Of a stretch of DNA of 64,000 nt, positions 1-9,780 are shown piece by piece. Source of the DNA: Affinundibacterium macrobrachii (GTDB lineage Bacteria; Pseudomonadota; Gammaproteobacteria; Burkholderiales; Burkholderiaceae_D); the NCBI RefSeq assembly GCF_014652415.1, contig NZ_BMYT01000002.1, positions 620,001-684,000 on the forward strand, written 5' to 3'. The translations under genes were made by a program, and so were the position numbers. The notes under the pieces were generated by a model. The model made no database searches, had not been told where the DNA came from, and saw only the letters and a list, made by a program, of their open reading frames with translations. The stretch's first letter is position 1; each line of letters begins with the position of its first letter.

Positions 1-11
1 ACATCCCCTAA

Positions 12-53
12 AAAGCTTAGTTCATTACTGTGAACTAAGCTTTCTTGTTTTTT
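12..53 (+). terminator. Intrinsic terminator of an upstream off-window gene
   Basis: A perfect 13-bp stem (12-24 pairs with 31-43) encloses a 6-nt loop and is followed by cttgtttttt. This is a textbook Rho-independent terminator on the plus strand. It probably ends a gene lying left of the window, so the gene at 326 starts a separate transcription unit. Confidence 0.85.
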
Positions 54-240
54 CGAGCGCCTCACTACCCCATAGCCATTAATTCTTCTTCCTCGCTGTG
101 TTTACTATGGACTACCTGCAATAAAGTGAGATTGATCCTGTCGAAATAAACTGCATAGAAATTGACATATGCGTTCTATGAATACGCAAAATCGATAGGA
201 TGCGGTCTGCCTAATTCAATAAATTGTGTGTTTCGAATCA

Positions 241-270
241 TTGATAAAGTTGTAGTAAATCTTGTATAGA
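241..270 (+). promoter_or_regulatory. Possible sigma70 promoter for the orphan gene at 326
   Basis: TTGATA (241-246) and TATAGA (265-270) are separated by 18 bp. They match the consensus hexamers at 5 of 6 and 4 of 6 positions. The site lies between the terminator at 12-53 and the first gene. In such AT-rich DNA chance matches are common, so confidence is moderate to low. Confidence 0.35.
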
Positions 271-325
271 GAAATTTTTTCCGGTAGAGTCAATTTATTC
301 CGTGTTAATCATTTCTTGACGAACC

Positions 326-1186
326 ATGCACCTAAAAAATTCAATTTTACGGCTTCAGCCTGGCATCCATATTCTTCGTCATCCTAAGGGCGGTCCAGCG
401 TTCACTGTATCGCGAGCACCTGGCGACGCAACATGCACTGGTCAGCTAGAAATATTAAGTACAGAGAAAACCCAAGGTGTGATATTGCGTGACGGTGCTG
501 ATTGTATCGTTCTGTTAGTCAAGCACGCACCAGTGGAAATGTTGATTACCGCCTATCTGGCATCCGCCGACGACATCCCGCCGACCATCCGCTTAGATAC
601 CGTTAGTTTAGACTCTGAGAGTAGACTACCAGTGCCTGATACGACGGGTGCAAAAACTGGAGCATTTAGAATAAATGAATTAGGTGTCAGTTTGATTGGC
701 CATGTTGAAAATATGGGAGATATCGCCGTCAGCGATGGCGCTTTATTAGGAGACCCAAGCAAGCAGTTCAGATTAGAGGGATTTCAAGTAGTATGGCCAG
801 ACAAGCCGCCAGGTGTCGATATCAGTTACTTTGTATCGGTCGAGGGATCTGGAGAACTACCAAGTGTCACTGTTGGCAATTTCTGCGGCACGCGCGGTGA
901 GGCTAGAAGAATCACCGAAGTAACATTTTCTTTAGTTGGTGTTGATGCGGCCAAGTTTGAATTAGCCGGCACTGCACATTTCTCTGGTGGGTTTCAAACA
1001 CCAATTTCTTCAGGACTAACCTTAAGTGGTCCAAGTGGTTTTGAACATCTGACATGCTTAAGCTTGAAAGCCTTACCCTCAAGTAAAAAAACTAAAGTAA
1101 CGAATGCTTGGTTGGATTCACCGAAGACTAAGACTTTTAAGGCTGGTGGGAAAGGTAAAGTGACTTCGAAAAGTCCAAAATCTTGA
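326..1186 (+). CDS. Orphan protein with basic C-terminal tail, function unknown
   Basis: This 286-residue protein is not recognised. It has no signal peptide or membrane helix. The middle (about residues 90-250) alternates short hydrophobic stretches with Gly, Ser, Thr and Asp, suggesting a beta-rich fold. The last 35 or so residues are dominated by Lys, Ser, Thr and Gly, giving a strongly basic, probably flexible tail. It precedes the glycan genes on the same strand with a 209-nt gap, so co-transcription is possible. A surface or glycan-associated role is only suggested by position. The ATG start lacks a convincing ribosome binding site, so the true start could differ slightly. Codon use and AT-richness resemble the rest of the 19-kb locus. 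Confidence 0.65.
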   Translation: MHLKNSILRLQPGIHILRHPKGGPAFTVSRAPGDATCTGQLEILSTEKTQGVILRDGADCIVLLVKHAPVEMLITAYLASADDIPPTIRLDTVSLDSESRLPVPDTTGAKTGAFRINELGVSLIGHVENMGDIAVSDGALLGDPSKQFRLEGFQVVWPDKPPGVDISYFVSVEGSGELPSVTVGNFCGTRGEARRITEVTFSLVGVDAAKFELAGTAHFSGGFQTPISSGLTLSGPSGFEHLTCLSLKALPSSKKTKVTNAWLDSPKTKTFKAGGKGKVTSKSPKS

Positions 1187-1395
1187 TTTCCCATCTGGTC
1201 GCGAGGCAGGCATTTGTTGGACTGAAGGATATGGAAAATATATCAAGTTAAATTTAATTTTCTTCGATTTAAGATATTTTACGTTCTTGTAGTTGCATAA
1301 CTTAATGTTAATTAAATTAAAATTAGTTATTTTTAACTTTGACGGTTGTAGATTATATAAACAATTCGTTTCTTACCTTATAAGTTATCCAAATC

Positions 1396-3648
1396 ATGAA
1401 GAAAACAGAATCAAGTGTATCCTCGAAAAAACGTCCGTCGTCAAAATTTGTTAGTGCAACTACTGATAGTCATGAAGACTTGAACCCTCCCGACAGCACT
1501 GCTGCTGAAAAATCAAATGAATATCGGATAGTTAGAGCAATCACCAAAGAAGACAAAGAGGGTATTTTCGGTTTTATCGATTCGGTTGATGAGCAAGGAA
1601 TTCGGGCATGGGCAATAAATCTTGATGATATCTCAGAGCCAATCACTTTAAATATACAATTGAATGACCTCGTAATTGGATGTGCATTTGCCAATTTGCA
1701 TCGCGCAGATATTAGCGAAATAGTTGGACAAAAGGTCTATTGTGGAGTGCAGGTTTTGTGGAAAAGAATGTCTATTCCTCAAGAACATGAGCATCTTCAA
1801 GATCATGCCGAAGTTAAATTGCACTTGGTTCTAGATGGCTCGAATTTAGCATTAGCTCCGGTCATGATCTCCTTTGATAAGTTATCGAGTTGGTTTAGAG
1901 CAAGTGTTGTAAAGAAAAACGAAAAAAAATCTATTTCACCGACACAGTGCAAATCAAGTTTTGACGTGTCTTGCAATACAGATTTAGCACAAGATTTAAA
2001 TAATGATGTCAAACTCATTGCGTATTACTTGCCTCAATTTCATCCTATTATTGAAAACGATGAATGGTGGGGAGCTGGCTTTACCGAGTGGACCAATGTA
2101 ACCCGAGCGATTCCTTATTTTAAAGATCATTATCAACCACATATTCCTAGTGAGCTAGGCTATTACGATCTTCGATTGCCAGAAGTAAGAGAAGCCCAAG
2201 CCAAATTAGCGAAGGAGCATGGGATCTATGGTTTTTGTTACTACTATTATTGGTTTGAGGGGCGCAGATTATTAGAGCGTCCATTACAAGAAGTGTTCGA
2301 TTCTGGCAAACCAGATTTTCCATTTTGTATCTGCTGGGCAAATGAAAATTGGTCACGGCGTTGGGATGGTTCTGAAAACGAAATTCTAGTACAGCAAGTA
2401 CACAACGAACAAACTGACGAAGAATTTATTCGCGATGTAATTCCACTATTTAAAGACCCTCGGTATATTCGATTAAATGGGGCTCCCATCCTGATCATTT
2501 ATCGGCTGTCATTGATGCCAAATCCTGCAAAAACAGCAGAAATATGGCGAGAGATTTGTGCTGCTAATGGCATCCCCAAAATTCATCTTTGCATGGCAGA
2601 GACATTTAATCTAACAGAACCTCGCCAATATGGATTTAATTCTTCTGTTCAGTTCCCACCACATAATTTGGTAGCAGGGTTAGAAAACGACAAAATTGAT
2701 GGCTTAGCTGAGAGCTACACTGGCAATATTTACGACTTTGAGAATGTTGTTGAGGAACAATTGGGAAGAGGTATTCCTTTATATCAACAGTTTCCGGGAG
2801 TGATGACTGCTTGGGATAATACTGCACGTAAGAAGAAAGCCGGAAATGTTTTTATTAATGCGACTCCTGATTCTTACGAGACTTGGCTTCGCGGTGCGAT
2901 TGATCGAGCTAGGCAATCCTTGCCGAAAGGTGAGCAATTAGTATTTATTAATGCTTGGAACGAATGGGCAGAAGGAACACATCTGGAGCCTGACCAAAAA
3001 AATGGGCGAGCCTACCTAGAGTCAACAAGACGTGCACTTAAAGGAACATCTAATTGGCACCTCTTGCTGAATTACGCTGATCAGCTCTCTGAACTGACTG
3101 GAGAAACTAAAAAGAATTTCATTGCTGATTTACGCTTCTCGTTGGAGCGCTTAACCAAAGTAAATCAACATCTACTCGGTGTGATGGGTAACTATGGTAT
3201 TCCAAAGTTCTGGACAAACATGAAGAAAGGCTTACCTTATGCTTGGAATGGCTTAAGGTTCTATGAAGGTGGTGCTTCTGATTTGTTCAATCTGAATCAC
3301 TATTCAAAATTTCATGGACAAAAAGTTGTTGTTGATTCACTTCAAAAACTAATGCTTGATGGCTGGGCTTATCACAGTCCACAACAAAAATTAGCTGCTG
3401 ATACGCCAACTTATATTGTGTTGCAGAATATTGCGTTGGACGAGAGTTATTTTGCACCGATTGTTCATCGTTATGAACGTGCCGATGTTGCTGAATATAA
3501 TCAAAATCCCAATATGCTTTTTTCAGGAATAAAAGCGATGGTGGATATATCGTCAGTGCCGCCTGGCACATACGAATTGATTGTTGCATGTCAGATCGAG
3601 AAGCGTGTAGTTATGACACCATTTAAAGTGGAGATTGAAATTGTCTAA
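1396..3648 (+). CDS. WbsX-type glycan enzyme with flanking GWA modules
   Basis: The central part (about residues 205-545) is a WbsX/glycoside-hydrolase-99-like domain. It shows LIAYYLPQFHP, GFTEWTNV, YGFCYYYYWF, CWANENWSRRWDG and NAWNEWAEGTHLEPD, all hallmark segments of proteins found in O-antigen and surface-glycan clusters. Members are annotated as glycosyltransferases or endo-mannosidase-like hydrolases; the exact reaction cannot be read from sequence. Residues 1-50 are Ser/Lys-rich and look disordered. Residues 56-165 and 640-750 are two copies of a beta-rich module (seen as RAWAINL and LDGWAYHS, each followed by an R-A-D motif) that recurs elsewhere in this locus. There is no signal peptide, so action is probably cytoplasmic. 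The stop overlaps the next gene, which implies translational coupling. Confidence 0.85.
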   Translation: MKKTESSVSSKKRPSSKFVSATTDSHEDLNPPDSTAAEKSNEYRIVRAITKEDKEGIFGFIDSVDEQGIRAWAINLDDISEPITLNIQLNDLVIGCAFANLHRADISEIVGQKVYCGVQVLWKRMSIPQEHEHLQDHAEVKLHLVLDGSNLALAPVMISFDKLSSWFRASVVKKNEKKSISPTQCKSSFDVSCNTDLAQDLNNDVKLIAYYLPQFHPIIENDEWWGAGFTEWTNVTRAIPYFKDHYQPHIPSELGYYDLRLPEVREAQAKLAKEHGIYGFCYYYYWFEGRRLLERPLQEVFDSGKPDFPFCICWANENWSRRWDGSENEILVQQVHNEQTDEEFIRDVIPLFKDPRYIRLNGAPILIIYRLSLMPNPAKTAEIWREICAANGIPKIHLCMAETFNLTEPRQYGFNSSVQFPPHNLVAGLENDKIDGLAESYTGNIYDFENVVEEQLGRGIPLYQQFPGVMTAWDNTARKKKAGNVFINATPDSYETWLRGAIDRARQSLPKGEQLVFINAWNEWAEGTHLEPDQKNGRAYLESTRRALKGTSNWHLLLNYADQLSELTGETKKNFIADLRFSLERLTKVNQHLLGVMGNYGIPKFWTNMKKGLPYAWNGLRFYEGGASDLFNLNHYSKFHGQKVVVDSLQKLMLDGWAYHSPQQKLAADTPTYIVLQNIALDESYFAPIVHRYERADVAEYNQNPNMLFSGIKAMVDISSVPPGTYELIVACQIEKRVVMTPFKVEIEIV

Positions 3649-4573
3649 GCTTCTTTTTGGTGACCTAGTTTCTGTTGTTATACCTGCCTACAATCATGCC
3701 TCATTTATCAGGGCGGCACTTGATTCTGTTTATGTGCAGACATATCCCAATATTGAATTGATCTTATTGGACGACTGTTCAAAAGATCGCACTTTGGAAA
3801 TCGCAAAAGAGTGGGCTGAAGAAAAAAAAGCAAACGAACGTTTTGTGCGAGTCATCATCGAAGCAAATCAAGTCAATCTCGGTGCTCATAACACAATTAA
3901 TAAGGGATTGGCACTCGCTCAGGGGAATGCTCTAACAGTGCTCAATTCTGACGATCTGTATGCTCCTACACGCCTAGAAATCTTACTGCAGCAAGCAGAA
4001 AAGCATCAAGCTGATTGGCTTTTTACGGGTATCCGTGTCGTTGATGAAAAGGGGGCTCGAATGTATTCAGAGCTCGCTATTGGTATTGAGACGTCAATCG
4101 ATTATGCGGCCAACTTTCCCTCAGTTGGATTTGCTTTGCTTAAAAAAAATATTGCTGTAACTACAGGAAATCTCTTTTTTAGTCGCGAACTTTATGACAA
4201 GGTGGGGCCCTTCAAGAAATTAAAATATTGCCATGACTGGGATTTTGCATTGCAAGCATGTTTGTTTAGTGCCCCTCTACTGGTCGAAGAACCTCTTTAT
4301 CAATATCGAATTCACGGGGCAAATTCATTTGCTGCACTTCAAGTAGAGCAATATTTAGAGAGCCAAATTGTCTATAAAAATTATTTTTCGAAGTGTCAGA
4401 CGAGTATGTGTATCAATCTTAATGCTCCCTCCTCTTTGAATTGGCCTATGTTTTTTGATAAATGGATAGCAGCAGATTCAGTTCTAAGCTGGGTATTTTA
4501 TTTAGTTGGGGCAGAAGTTGTGAGATATGATCGTATGACTCAATTAATGAATCAAGCCAAAGATGTGTCGTGA
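3641..4573 (+). CDS. Family 2 glycosyltransferase
   Basis: This is a single-domain GT-A fold enzyme of about 310 residues. VSVVIPAYNHASFI opens the nucleotide-binding half, LILLDDCSKD follows, and LNSDD supplies the metal-binding DXD-type motif. It should transfer a sugar from a nucleotide donor to a growing surface glycan; donor and acceptor are unknown. Start choice: two in-frame TTG codons exist, at 3635 and 3641, and no ATG nearby. GGAG at 3630-3633 is only 1 nt before the first but 7 nt before the second, so TTG 3641 is preferred. The gene then overlaps the WbsX gene by 8 nt, a typical coupled arrangement. The C-terminal 70 residues are family-variable. Confidence 0.87.
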   Translation: MSKLLFGDLVSVVIPAYNHASFIRAALDSVYVQTYPNIELILLDDCSKDRTLEIAKEWAEEKKANERFVRVIIEANQVNLGAHNTINKGLALAQGNALTVLNSDDLYAPTRLEILLQQAEKHQADWLFTGIRVVDEKGARMYSELAIGIETSIDYAANFPSVGFALLKKNIAVTTGNLFFSRELYDKVGPFKKLKYCHDWDFALQACLFSAPLLVEEPLYQYRIHGANSFAALQVEQYLESQIVYKNYFSKCQTSMCINLNAPSSLNWPMFFDKWIAADSVLSWVFYLVGAEVVRYDRMTQLMNQAKDVS

Positions 4574-4689
4574 CCACATAGAGTATTTTATATTTTAAAA
4601 CTTAAATTTATGAAAGAGTAATTCCATTAAACAAGTATAAAAAAATTGGAAATAATTTAGATATAAATACTTAAACGGATAAAGAAAAT

Positions 4690-6327
4690 ATGCAAATGTT
4701 TATTGTTGTGGGTATGCCGCGTACTGGCTCGACTCTTTTACAAACGACCCTGGCGCAACACCCCCAAATTAAAATGTATGGCGAATTGTTTCACAGAGTA
4801 AAAGTCGAGCGTGAAGGACCTCATGCGATTAATGAAGATGGATCTAAAATATTTTTTGACGAAGAAAATGACGATGCAATTGATTTTCTTCGAAAAAATG
4901 TATGGAACGAAAAAAACAGTGAATACGGTGCCGTTGGCTTTAAGCTCTTTGGTGAGCGCGTCGATTGCATTGGAACCGAGAAGTTATTCTTGCGTTTAAG
5001 AGAAGCTTTTCCATCGCTCAAGTTTATTCATATAGAACGTAGCGACCTTTTGGCATGCTGGGTGTCACGAGAGGCCGCGAAAAAAACTGGGCAATGGGTG
5101 GATGCTTCAACGAAAGACAGTGCAGGAGACAAAAAAAACGTAAATGATTTGCGGGTTACGGCCAATCCAATTGCTCTTGAGTCTTTTTTTCAAAGCTATA
5201 TTGAAGTTAATAGTTTCCTTCGAAGTGACTTCTTCCCCAAGGCAAACTATTTACATGTTGATTATGAGCAGCTTTCCAGTGAATTTGAAACTGTATCAAT
5301 GTCAGTATTTGATTTTTTAGGGCTACCGCAGATCAGTGTGCAGCCTGCTACTCGCAAACAAAGACAATTGAGCGCGGAAGAACAAATTCAAAACATCGAA
5401 GATGTGCGTCGATATTTTGCTTTATCTAAGTATGCTTTTTTGGTATCAGACTCTCGCTCAAAAAATAATCAATTAACTTACAGTGGGCTTCATGACGCAG
5501 CCCAAAAGTTATCTACTGATGATTGGATTGAATATGTTGGACAATCTACTGAGAGAGAAATGACATTGGCAGGCGTGGCTATGCCAACAGCACCACCAGC
5601 AGAGAAACAGGCAATTTTTCATGGTAACTCTGGCGCCAGCGCCATTCAATCTGCTGCGCCTGTTTATAAGTATGTATTAGATATTTGTCGCCAACAAAAT
5701 ATAAGTTCGATTAAATCATTATTAGACTTTGGTTGCGGTTGGGGGCGTTTTACCCGCTTATTCGTTCGCGATGTAGAAGAAGCGGGTCTTATTGGCATCG
5801 ATCCTTGGGCGGAAGCATTGCAAATGTGTCGTGAACATATGCCCTATGCTGCTTTTGTTCGATCACAATTCAATCCACCATTAGCTTTTAGAGATGGTTT
5901 TTTTGATGTGGTATTTGCAAATTCGATTTTTTCACACCTTTCAGAATCTAGTGCTCTTGCCTGGATCGAAGAGATTGCTCGAGTCTTACGCCCAGGCGGT
6001 TTATTAATTGCAACTACGCATTCAAAACACTGGTTAACTGCAGTAAAAGAGTTTCAAAGCGGTGAACGAGTTTGTCAATCTGATTGGCATCAAGCTTTCA
6101 AGAATTCTAAAGTTGATATTGCAAATGCGATTGATATTCACAAAAATGGAGAATTTGTTTTTATCCCTACGGGAAACGGGCAAGATAATCGCGATTACGG
6201 TGATAGTTTTGTTCCTGTTGAATATGTAAGAAAAAACTGGGGACAATTTCTAGAGTTTGTAGAGTTTGTAGATGATCCTGTTCGTTTTCCTCAGGCAACT
6301 TTTACATTGCGCAAAACAACCGCATAA
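4690..6327 (+). CDS. Sulfotransferase-methyltransferase fusion protein
   Basis: This 545-residue protein joins two enzymes. Residues 1-260 are a PAPS-dependent sulfotransferase: VGMPRTGSTLLQTTLAQHP near the N-terminus is the 5'-phosphosulfate-binding loop, and FIHIERSDLLACWVSRE (about 110-127) matches the 3'-phosphate-binding strand and helix. Residues 330-545 are a class I SAM methyltransferase, with LLDFGCGWGRF as motif I, GIDPW as the acidic motif II, and RVLRPGGLLI later. A single polypeptide could therefore sulfate and methylate the same glycan. PAPS could come from the cysC product encoded 4.9 kb downstream. No signal peptide is present, so action is cytoplasmic. The upstream spacer is very AT-rich with no clear ribosome binding site. 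Confidence 0.88.
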   Translation: MQMFIVVGMPRTGSTLLQTTLAQHPQIKMYGELFHRVKVEREGPHAINEDGSKIFFDEENDDAIDFLRKNVWNEKNSEYGAVGFKLFGERVDCIGTEKLFLRLREAFPSLKFIHIERSDLLACWVSREAAKKTGQWVDASTKDSAGDKKNVNDLRVTANPIALESFFQSYIEVNSFLRSDFFPKANYLHVDYEQLSSEFETVSMSVFDFLGLPQISVQPATRKQRQLSAEEQIQNIEDVRRYFALSKYAFLVSDSRSKNNQLTYSGLHDAAQKLSTDDWIEYVGQSTEREMTLAGVAMPTAPPAEKQAIFHGNSGASAIQSAAPVYKYVLDICRQQNISSIKSLLDFGCGWGRFTRLFVRDVEEAGLIGIDPWAEALQMCREHMPYAAFVRSQFNPPLAFRDGFFDVVFANSIFSHLSESSALAWIEEIARVLRPGGLLIATTHSKHWLTAVKEFQSGERVCQSDWHQAFKNSKVDIANAIDIHKNGEFVFIPTGNGQDNRDYGDSFVPVEYVRKNWGQFLEFVEFVDDPVRFPQATFTLRKTTA

Positions 6328-6681
6328 TCGTAAATTACTTATAAAAAAGAAGTCTAACTGCACGGATTTATTTAATTTTCAAACCGTAAATTAAATAGAA
6401 CTTTACTATTGGTTAGAAATCATGTTTTTAACATGATTGCATCATCTAGCATGTTACTTTCGGAGATTGTAACAATTATTCATGTAATACAGTCTGTATT
6501 TTAATTGCCTACTTACATTAACTTGATAAATAGCATCTGTTTTAGTCTTAACTTAAGGTTGAGTAGTAGGCTTCTTTGAAAATAAAGCATTATTCAGGGA
6601 GTATATTTTGAAATTGCATGTAAAAAATATAGTTGATTGTAAGATAAAGTTACTTTGTAGCCTATAAAAAGATAGCAAATA
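6328..6681 (+). other. AT-rich intergenic stretch, no gene seen
   Basis: This 354-nt stretch has no open frame of note. It contains a 9-bp perfect stem with a TTT loop (6418-6438) that lacks a following T run, so terminator function is doubtful. It probably holds the promoter of the large repeat glycosyltransferase gene downstream, but AT-richness makes promoter calling unreliable. Confidence 0.5.
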
Positions 6682-9600
6682 ATGGTCATTAAAAACGCCA
6701 ACTCATTTCTTCATCCAACGGAACAGCAAAGCGACATGGATGTCGTAAAACTATTCCAAAGAAAAATCCAATTTTTCTTTGACGAGCAATGGTATCTAAA
6801 ACGTTATCCTTTGGTGAAATTAGCCATTGCTCAGAATGAATTTATCAATGCTTGGCAGCATTATTTGTCTATTGGATTAAAAGAAAACTATAGTCCGGGC
6901 CCTTTTTTTGACGCGCCATTTTATTTGTCGAAGGTGCCTCAGGCCACTAGCCCAAATTCTTTGGGTGCGATGGCACATTATTTACAGATTGGAGATGACA
7001 AAGGCATTTCGCCACATTGGTTGTTTGATACCGACTTTTATTTGCAAAATAATAGCGATGTCAAAGAGTTGTCATCGCAGGGGCAAATTGATTCCATTTA
7101 CCTACATTATCTTTCAACCGTTCGGAAAGAACGTCACCGACCGCATCCCTTGTTTTCCGGTAGTTTCTATGAGTCACAAATCAAGAATGAGCGGGTACAA
7201 AATTCATTCCAGCATTTTCTTGAAAAAGGCCAATTTGATTGTGTGAATCCATCCACTTTGTTTGATTCGGAGTGGTACTTAACTATGTACCCCGAGATTT
7301 CGAGCATGGTGGGGCGAGGGAAAAAAGTTGGGAGTGTCATTGAGCATTTTCTACGCTATGGCATCAATGAAAATAAGTCGCCATTACCAGATTTTGACAT
7401 CGATTTTTATTTAAAAAATTATAAAGATATTAGTGACGCTTATTCCGCTGGGACAATCAAGCCAATCCATCATTGGCTATTTATTGGCGCGAAAGAAAAT
7501 CGTAACCCCAATAGATACTTTAATTCAGTCTATTATCTAGAAAAAAACCCTGAAGTAGTAAAGGAAATCATTGCATACAATATGCAATCACCGTTCGAGC
7601 ATTTTTTATGGATGGGACGAAAACGTGGCTTAAAAGCCAATCCTTCTCTAGTCGACCTTTATGTAGAAGAAGATGCAGGGAAAATTATTTTTGCCCGTAA
7701 GGCAGAAGTCGTTGCAGACAATATTATTTCCTCGGGTGGTCTTACGCTTAATACCTCCGCTGAACCGCAAATTACCTTTGTTATTCCCGTTTTTAATGAG
7801 ATAAATTTTACGCTTCAGTTATTGGCGGAATTAGACGCCAAGGTGAAGTTACCCTATGAGGTTGTTGTTGTTGACGACGCATCAACCGATATGACAAGCT
7901 CAATAGAGCAATTAGTGTCGGGAATTAAAGTCATTCATTTGGAGCAGAACGTGGGTTTCCCGTCCGCCTGCAATATTGGCTGGAAAATGGCAACCGCACC
8001 AGCTGTCGCATTTCTTAATAACGATATTGAAATCGGGTACGGCGCGGCTCAATACGCGCTTGACACACTTCATTCAGAAGAAAACGTCGGGGCTGTTGGT
8101 GGTCGCATAATTCGAACTCATGGCAAGTTACAAGAAGCTGGATGCATTGTATGGAACGATGGTTCAGTTCTTGGGTATGGTAGAGATAAGTCACCAGTTG
8201 ACCCTGAGTTCACCAGAAGAAAAGATGTGGATTATTGCTCGGCTTGCTTCTTGGTAGTGAAGAAGACCGTTTTAGACTTGTTAAATGGGTTTGACGAGAC
8301 CTTCGCACCTGGTTATTACGAAGAAACTGATCTATGTGCCAGAATTTGGGAAAACAGTTATCGCGTTATTTACGATCCTAGAATCTATATTCATCACTTT
8401 GAGTACGCCTCGTTTTCTAAGGCGCGGCCTCCAACAGTTTCTGCCGCTCTTATTGGCAAACATAAAAAAGAATTTGTTCGTAAACAGCGCTTTTTTATTG
8501 AGAGGCAAGAGGCGCCAGCAATACACTATTCATTCCGTGCATCGGATAGACAAAACAAAAACAAGCAATGGATTTTACTGATCGAGGATCTTATTCCTAT
8601 ACCTCGGCTCGGCTCTGGTTTCGGCAGAACTAATCAGGTTGTTCAATCCTTATTGCAACTTGGTTTTGCCGTCACCATCTATATTCAAAGTAAGCGCGAA
8701 ACTGCACAAAAAAGCGAAATAATGCAGTATTTGTATGGTGTTGAATTAATCTACGCTGATGATAATCACGAGGACGATTTAAATACATTTATTCAAAATC
8801 GTTATTCTAACTTTCATGCAATCTGGGTCTGTAGAACACATACTATTGCAAAAATAAGGCTTTCATTGCAGAACCTTTTAACAAAAAAGGATAGACCTAG
8901 TTTAATTTTGGATACCGAGGCAATCGCTAGTAATAGGGGCTATTCTTTAAGCAGTATTCTTGGATCTTCAGGATGGTCTAAAGCGCATTTTTATAAAGAA
9001 GTGCGTGACGAACTGGCTGGTGCCGAGTTATTTGACGAAGTAATTTTAGTCAATGAGGCGGAAAAACAGTTGGTGGATGAGGTTCTTCAATTAAAGAAAA
9101 CCAGTGTATTGCGTCTCAGTTTAGAAAACCAAGTTGAGACTGTAAGTAGTAAGGCCGCCTGGAAAAAACGAGCAGGTTTTCTTTTTGTGGGTGCAGTTTT
9201 CGATGCAAGCACACCCAATTACGATAGCCTTCTTTGGTTCACAAAGTCTGTCTGGCCGCTTATTCTGAAAGAAATTCCGACTGCAACATTAAATATTGTT
9301 GGTCATTGGGACAGTAAACTTAAGAAAAAAGCGGAAGACTTTAGTGAGCAAGCCGGAATTATTTTTTCTGGTGCAATCGCAAACCTTAATGATGTTTATT
9401 CTCAGCATCGAGTATTTGTGGCACCGACTAGATTTAGCGCTGGCATTCCAGTGAAAGTACAAGAATCTGTAAGCCACGGATTACCAGCGGTGGTCACCCC
9501 GCTATTAGCTCAGCAATTATCTTGGAAAAATGGGGAAGGAATCTTATTTGATGATAATGGTGGCTGCTCGGAGTTTATCTTTGCTGCCGCCTGTATTCAA

Positions 9601-9717
9601 CTATACAATAATTTTGACCTTTGGCGTTCAACTGCGGAACAAGGTTTAGCTGCGGTCGATAGAGATTGTTCGCCACAACATTTTCGTGATCGGATTGTAA
9701 AAACGATTTGCCGTTAA
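6682..9717 (+). CDS. Seven-repeat GT2-GT4 bifunctional glycosyltransferase
   Basis: This 1011-residue protein has three parts. Residues 30-345 hold seven degenerate repeats of about 40-48 residues with the pattern FD..FYL..., then HFL or HYL, then G...n.sP; such repeats precede glycosyltransferase domains in several proteobacterial surface-glycan proteins and may bind the acceptor. Residues 363-600 are a GT2 domain: ITFVIPVFNE, VVVDDAS, FLNNDIEIG and GYYEETDLCARI, similar to rhamnosyltransferase-type enzymes. Residues 627-1010 are a GT4-like GT-B domain: GSGFGRTNQV near its start and FLFVGAVFD, LNIVGHWD and PVKVQESVSHGLPAVVT at its donor-binding half. The enzyme may add two sugars in succession. 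It stands alone between two spacers, so it may be separately transcribed. Confidence 0.88.
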   Translation: MVIKNANSFLHPTEQQSDMDVVKLFQRKIQFFFDEQWYLKRYPLVKLAIAQNEFINAWQHYLSIGLKENYSPGPFFDAPFYLSKVPQATSPNSLGAMAHYLQIGDDKGISPHWLFDTDFYLQNNSDVKELSSQGQIDSIYLHYLSTVRKERHRPHPLFSGSFYESQIKNERVQNSFQHFLEKGQFDCVNPSTLFDSEWYLTMYPEISSMVGRGKKVGSVIEHFLRYGINENKSPLPDFDIDFYLKNYKDISDAYSAGTIKPIHHWLFIGAKENRNPNRYFNSVYYLEKNPEVVKEIIAYNMQSPFEHFLWMGRKRGLKANPSLVDLYVEEDAGKIIFARKAEVVADNIISSGGLTLNTSAEPQITFVIPVFNEINFTLQLLAELDAKVKLPYEVVVVDDASTDMTSSIEQLVSGIKVIHLEQNVGFPSACNIGWKMATAPAVAFLNNDIEIGYGAAQYALDTLHSEENVGAVGGRIIRTHGKLQEAGCIVWNDGSVLGYGRDKSPVDPEFTRRKDVDYCSACFLVVKKTVLDLLNGFDETFAPGYYEETDLCARIWENSYRVIYDPRIYIHHFEYASFSKARPPTVSAALIGKHKKEFVRKQRFFIERQEAPAIHYSFRASDRQNKNKQWILLIEDLIPIPRLGSGFGRTNQVVQSLLQLGFAVTIYIQSKRETAQKSEIMQYLYGVELIYADDNHEDDLNTFIQNRYSNFHAIWVCRTHTIAKIRLSLQNLLTKKDRPSLILDTEAIASNRGYSLSSILGSSGWSKAHFYKEVRDELAGAELFDEVILVNEAEKQLVDEVLQLKKTSVLRLSLENQVETVSSKAAWKKRAGFLFVGAVFDASTPNYDSLLWFTKSVWPLILKEIPTATLNIVGHWDSKLKKKAEDFSEQAGIIFSGAIANLNDVYSQHRVFVAPTRFSAGIPVKVQESVSHGLPAVVTPLLAQQLSWKNGEGILFDDNGGCSEFIFAAACIQLYNNFDLWRSTAEQGLAAVDRDCSPQHFRDRIVKTICR

Positions 9718-9738
9718 CGCAGGTCCGATTGCTCAGAA

Positions 9739-9780
9739 AACTTGCACATGATGAGGATCAAAAGAGTAAGCATGCAAGTT
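9739..9780. repeat. 8-bp inverted repeat in the spacer after the repeat glycosyltransferase
   Basis: AACTTGCA at 9739-9746 is matched by TGCAAGTT at 9773-9780 with a 26-nt loop. It lies shortly after the stop of the large glycosyltransferase. There is no T run, so it is not a standard terminator; it could be a regulator site or chance. Confidence 0.3.

Noticed and set aside
1339-1361. TTGACG with TATAAA as promoter of the WbsX gene
   Set aside because: Spacing is 11 bp, too short for sigma70; AT-rich DNA gives many chance TATA boxes.
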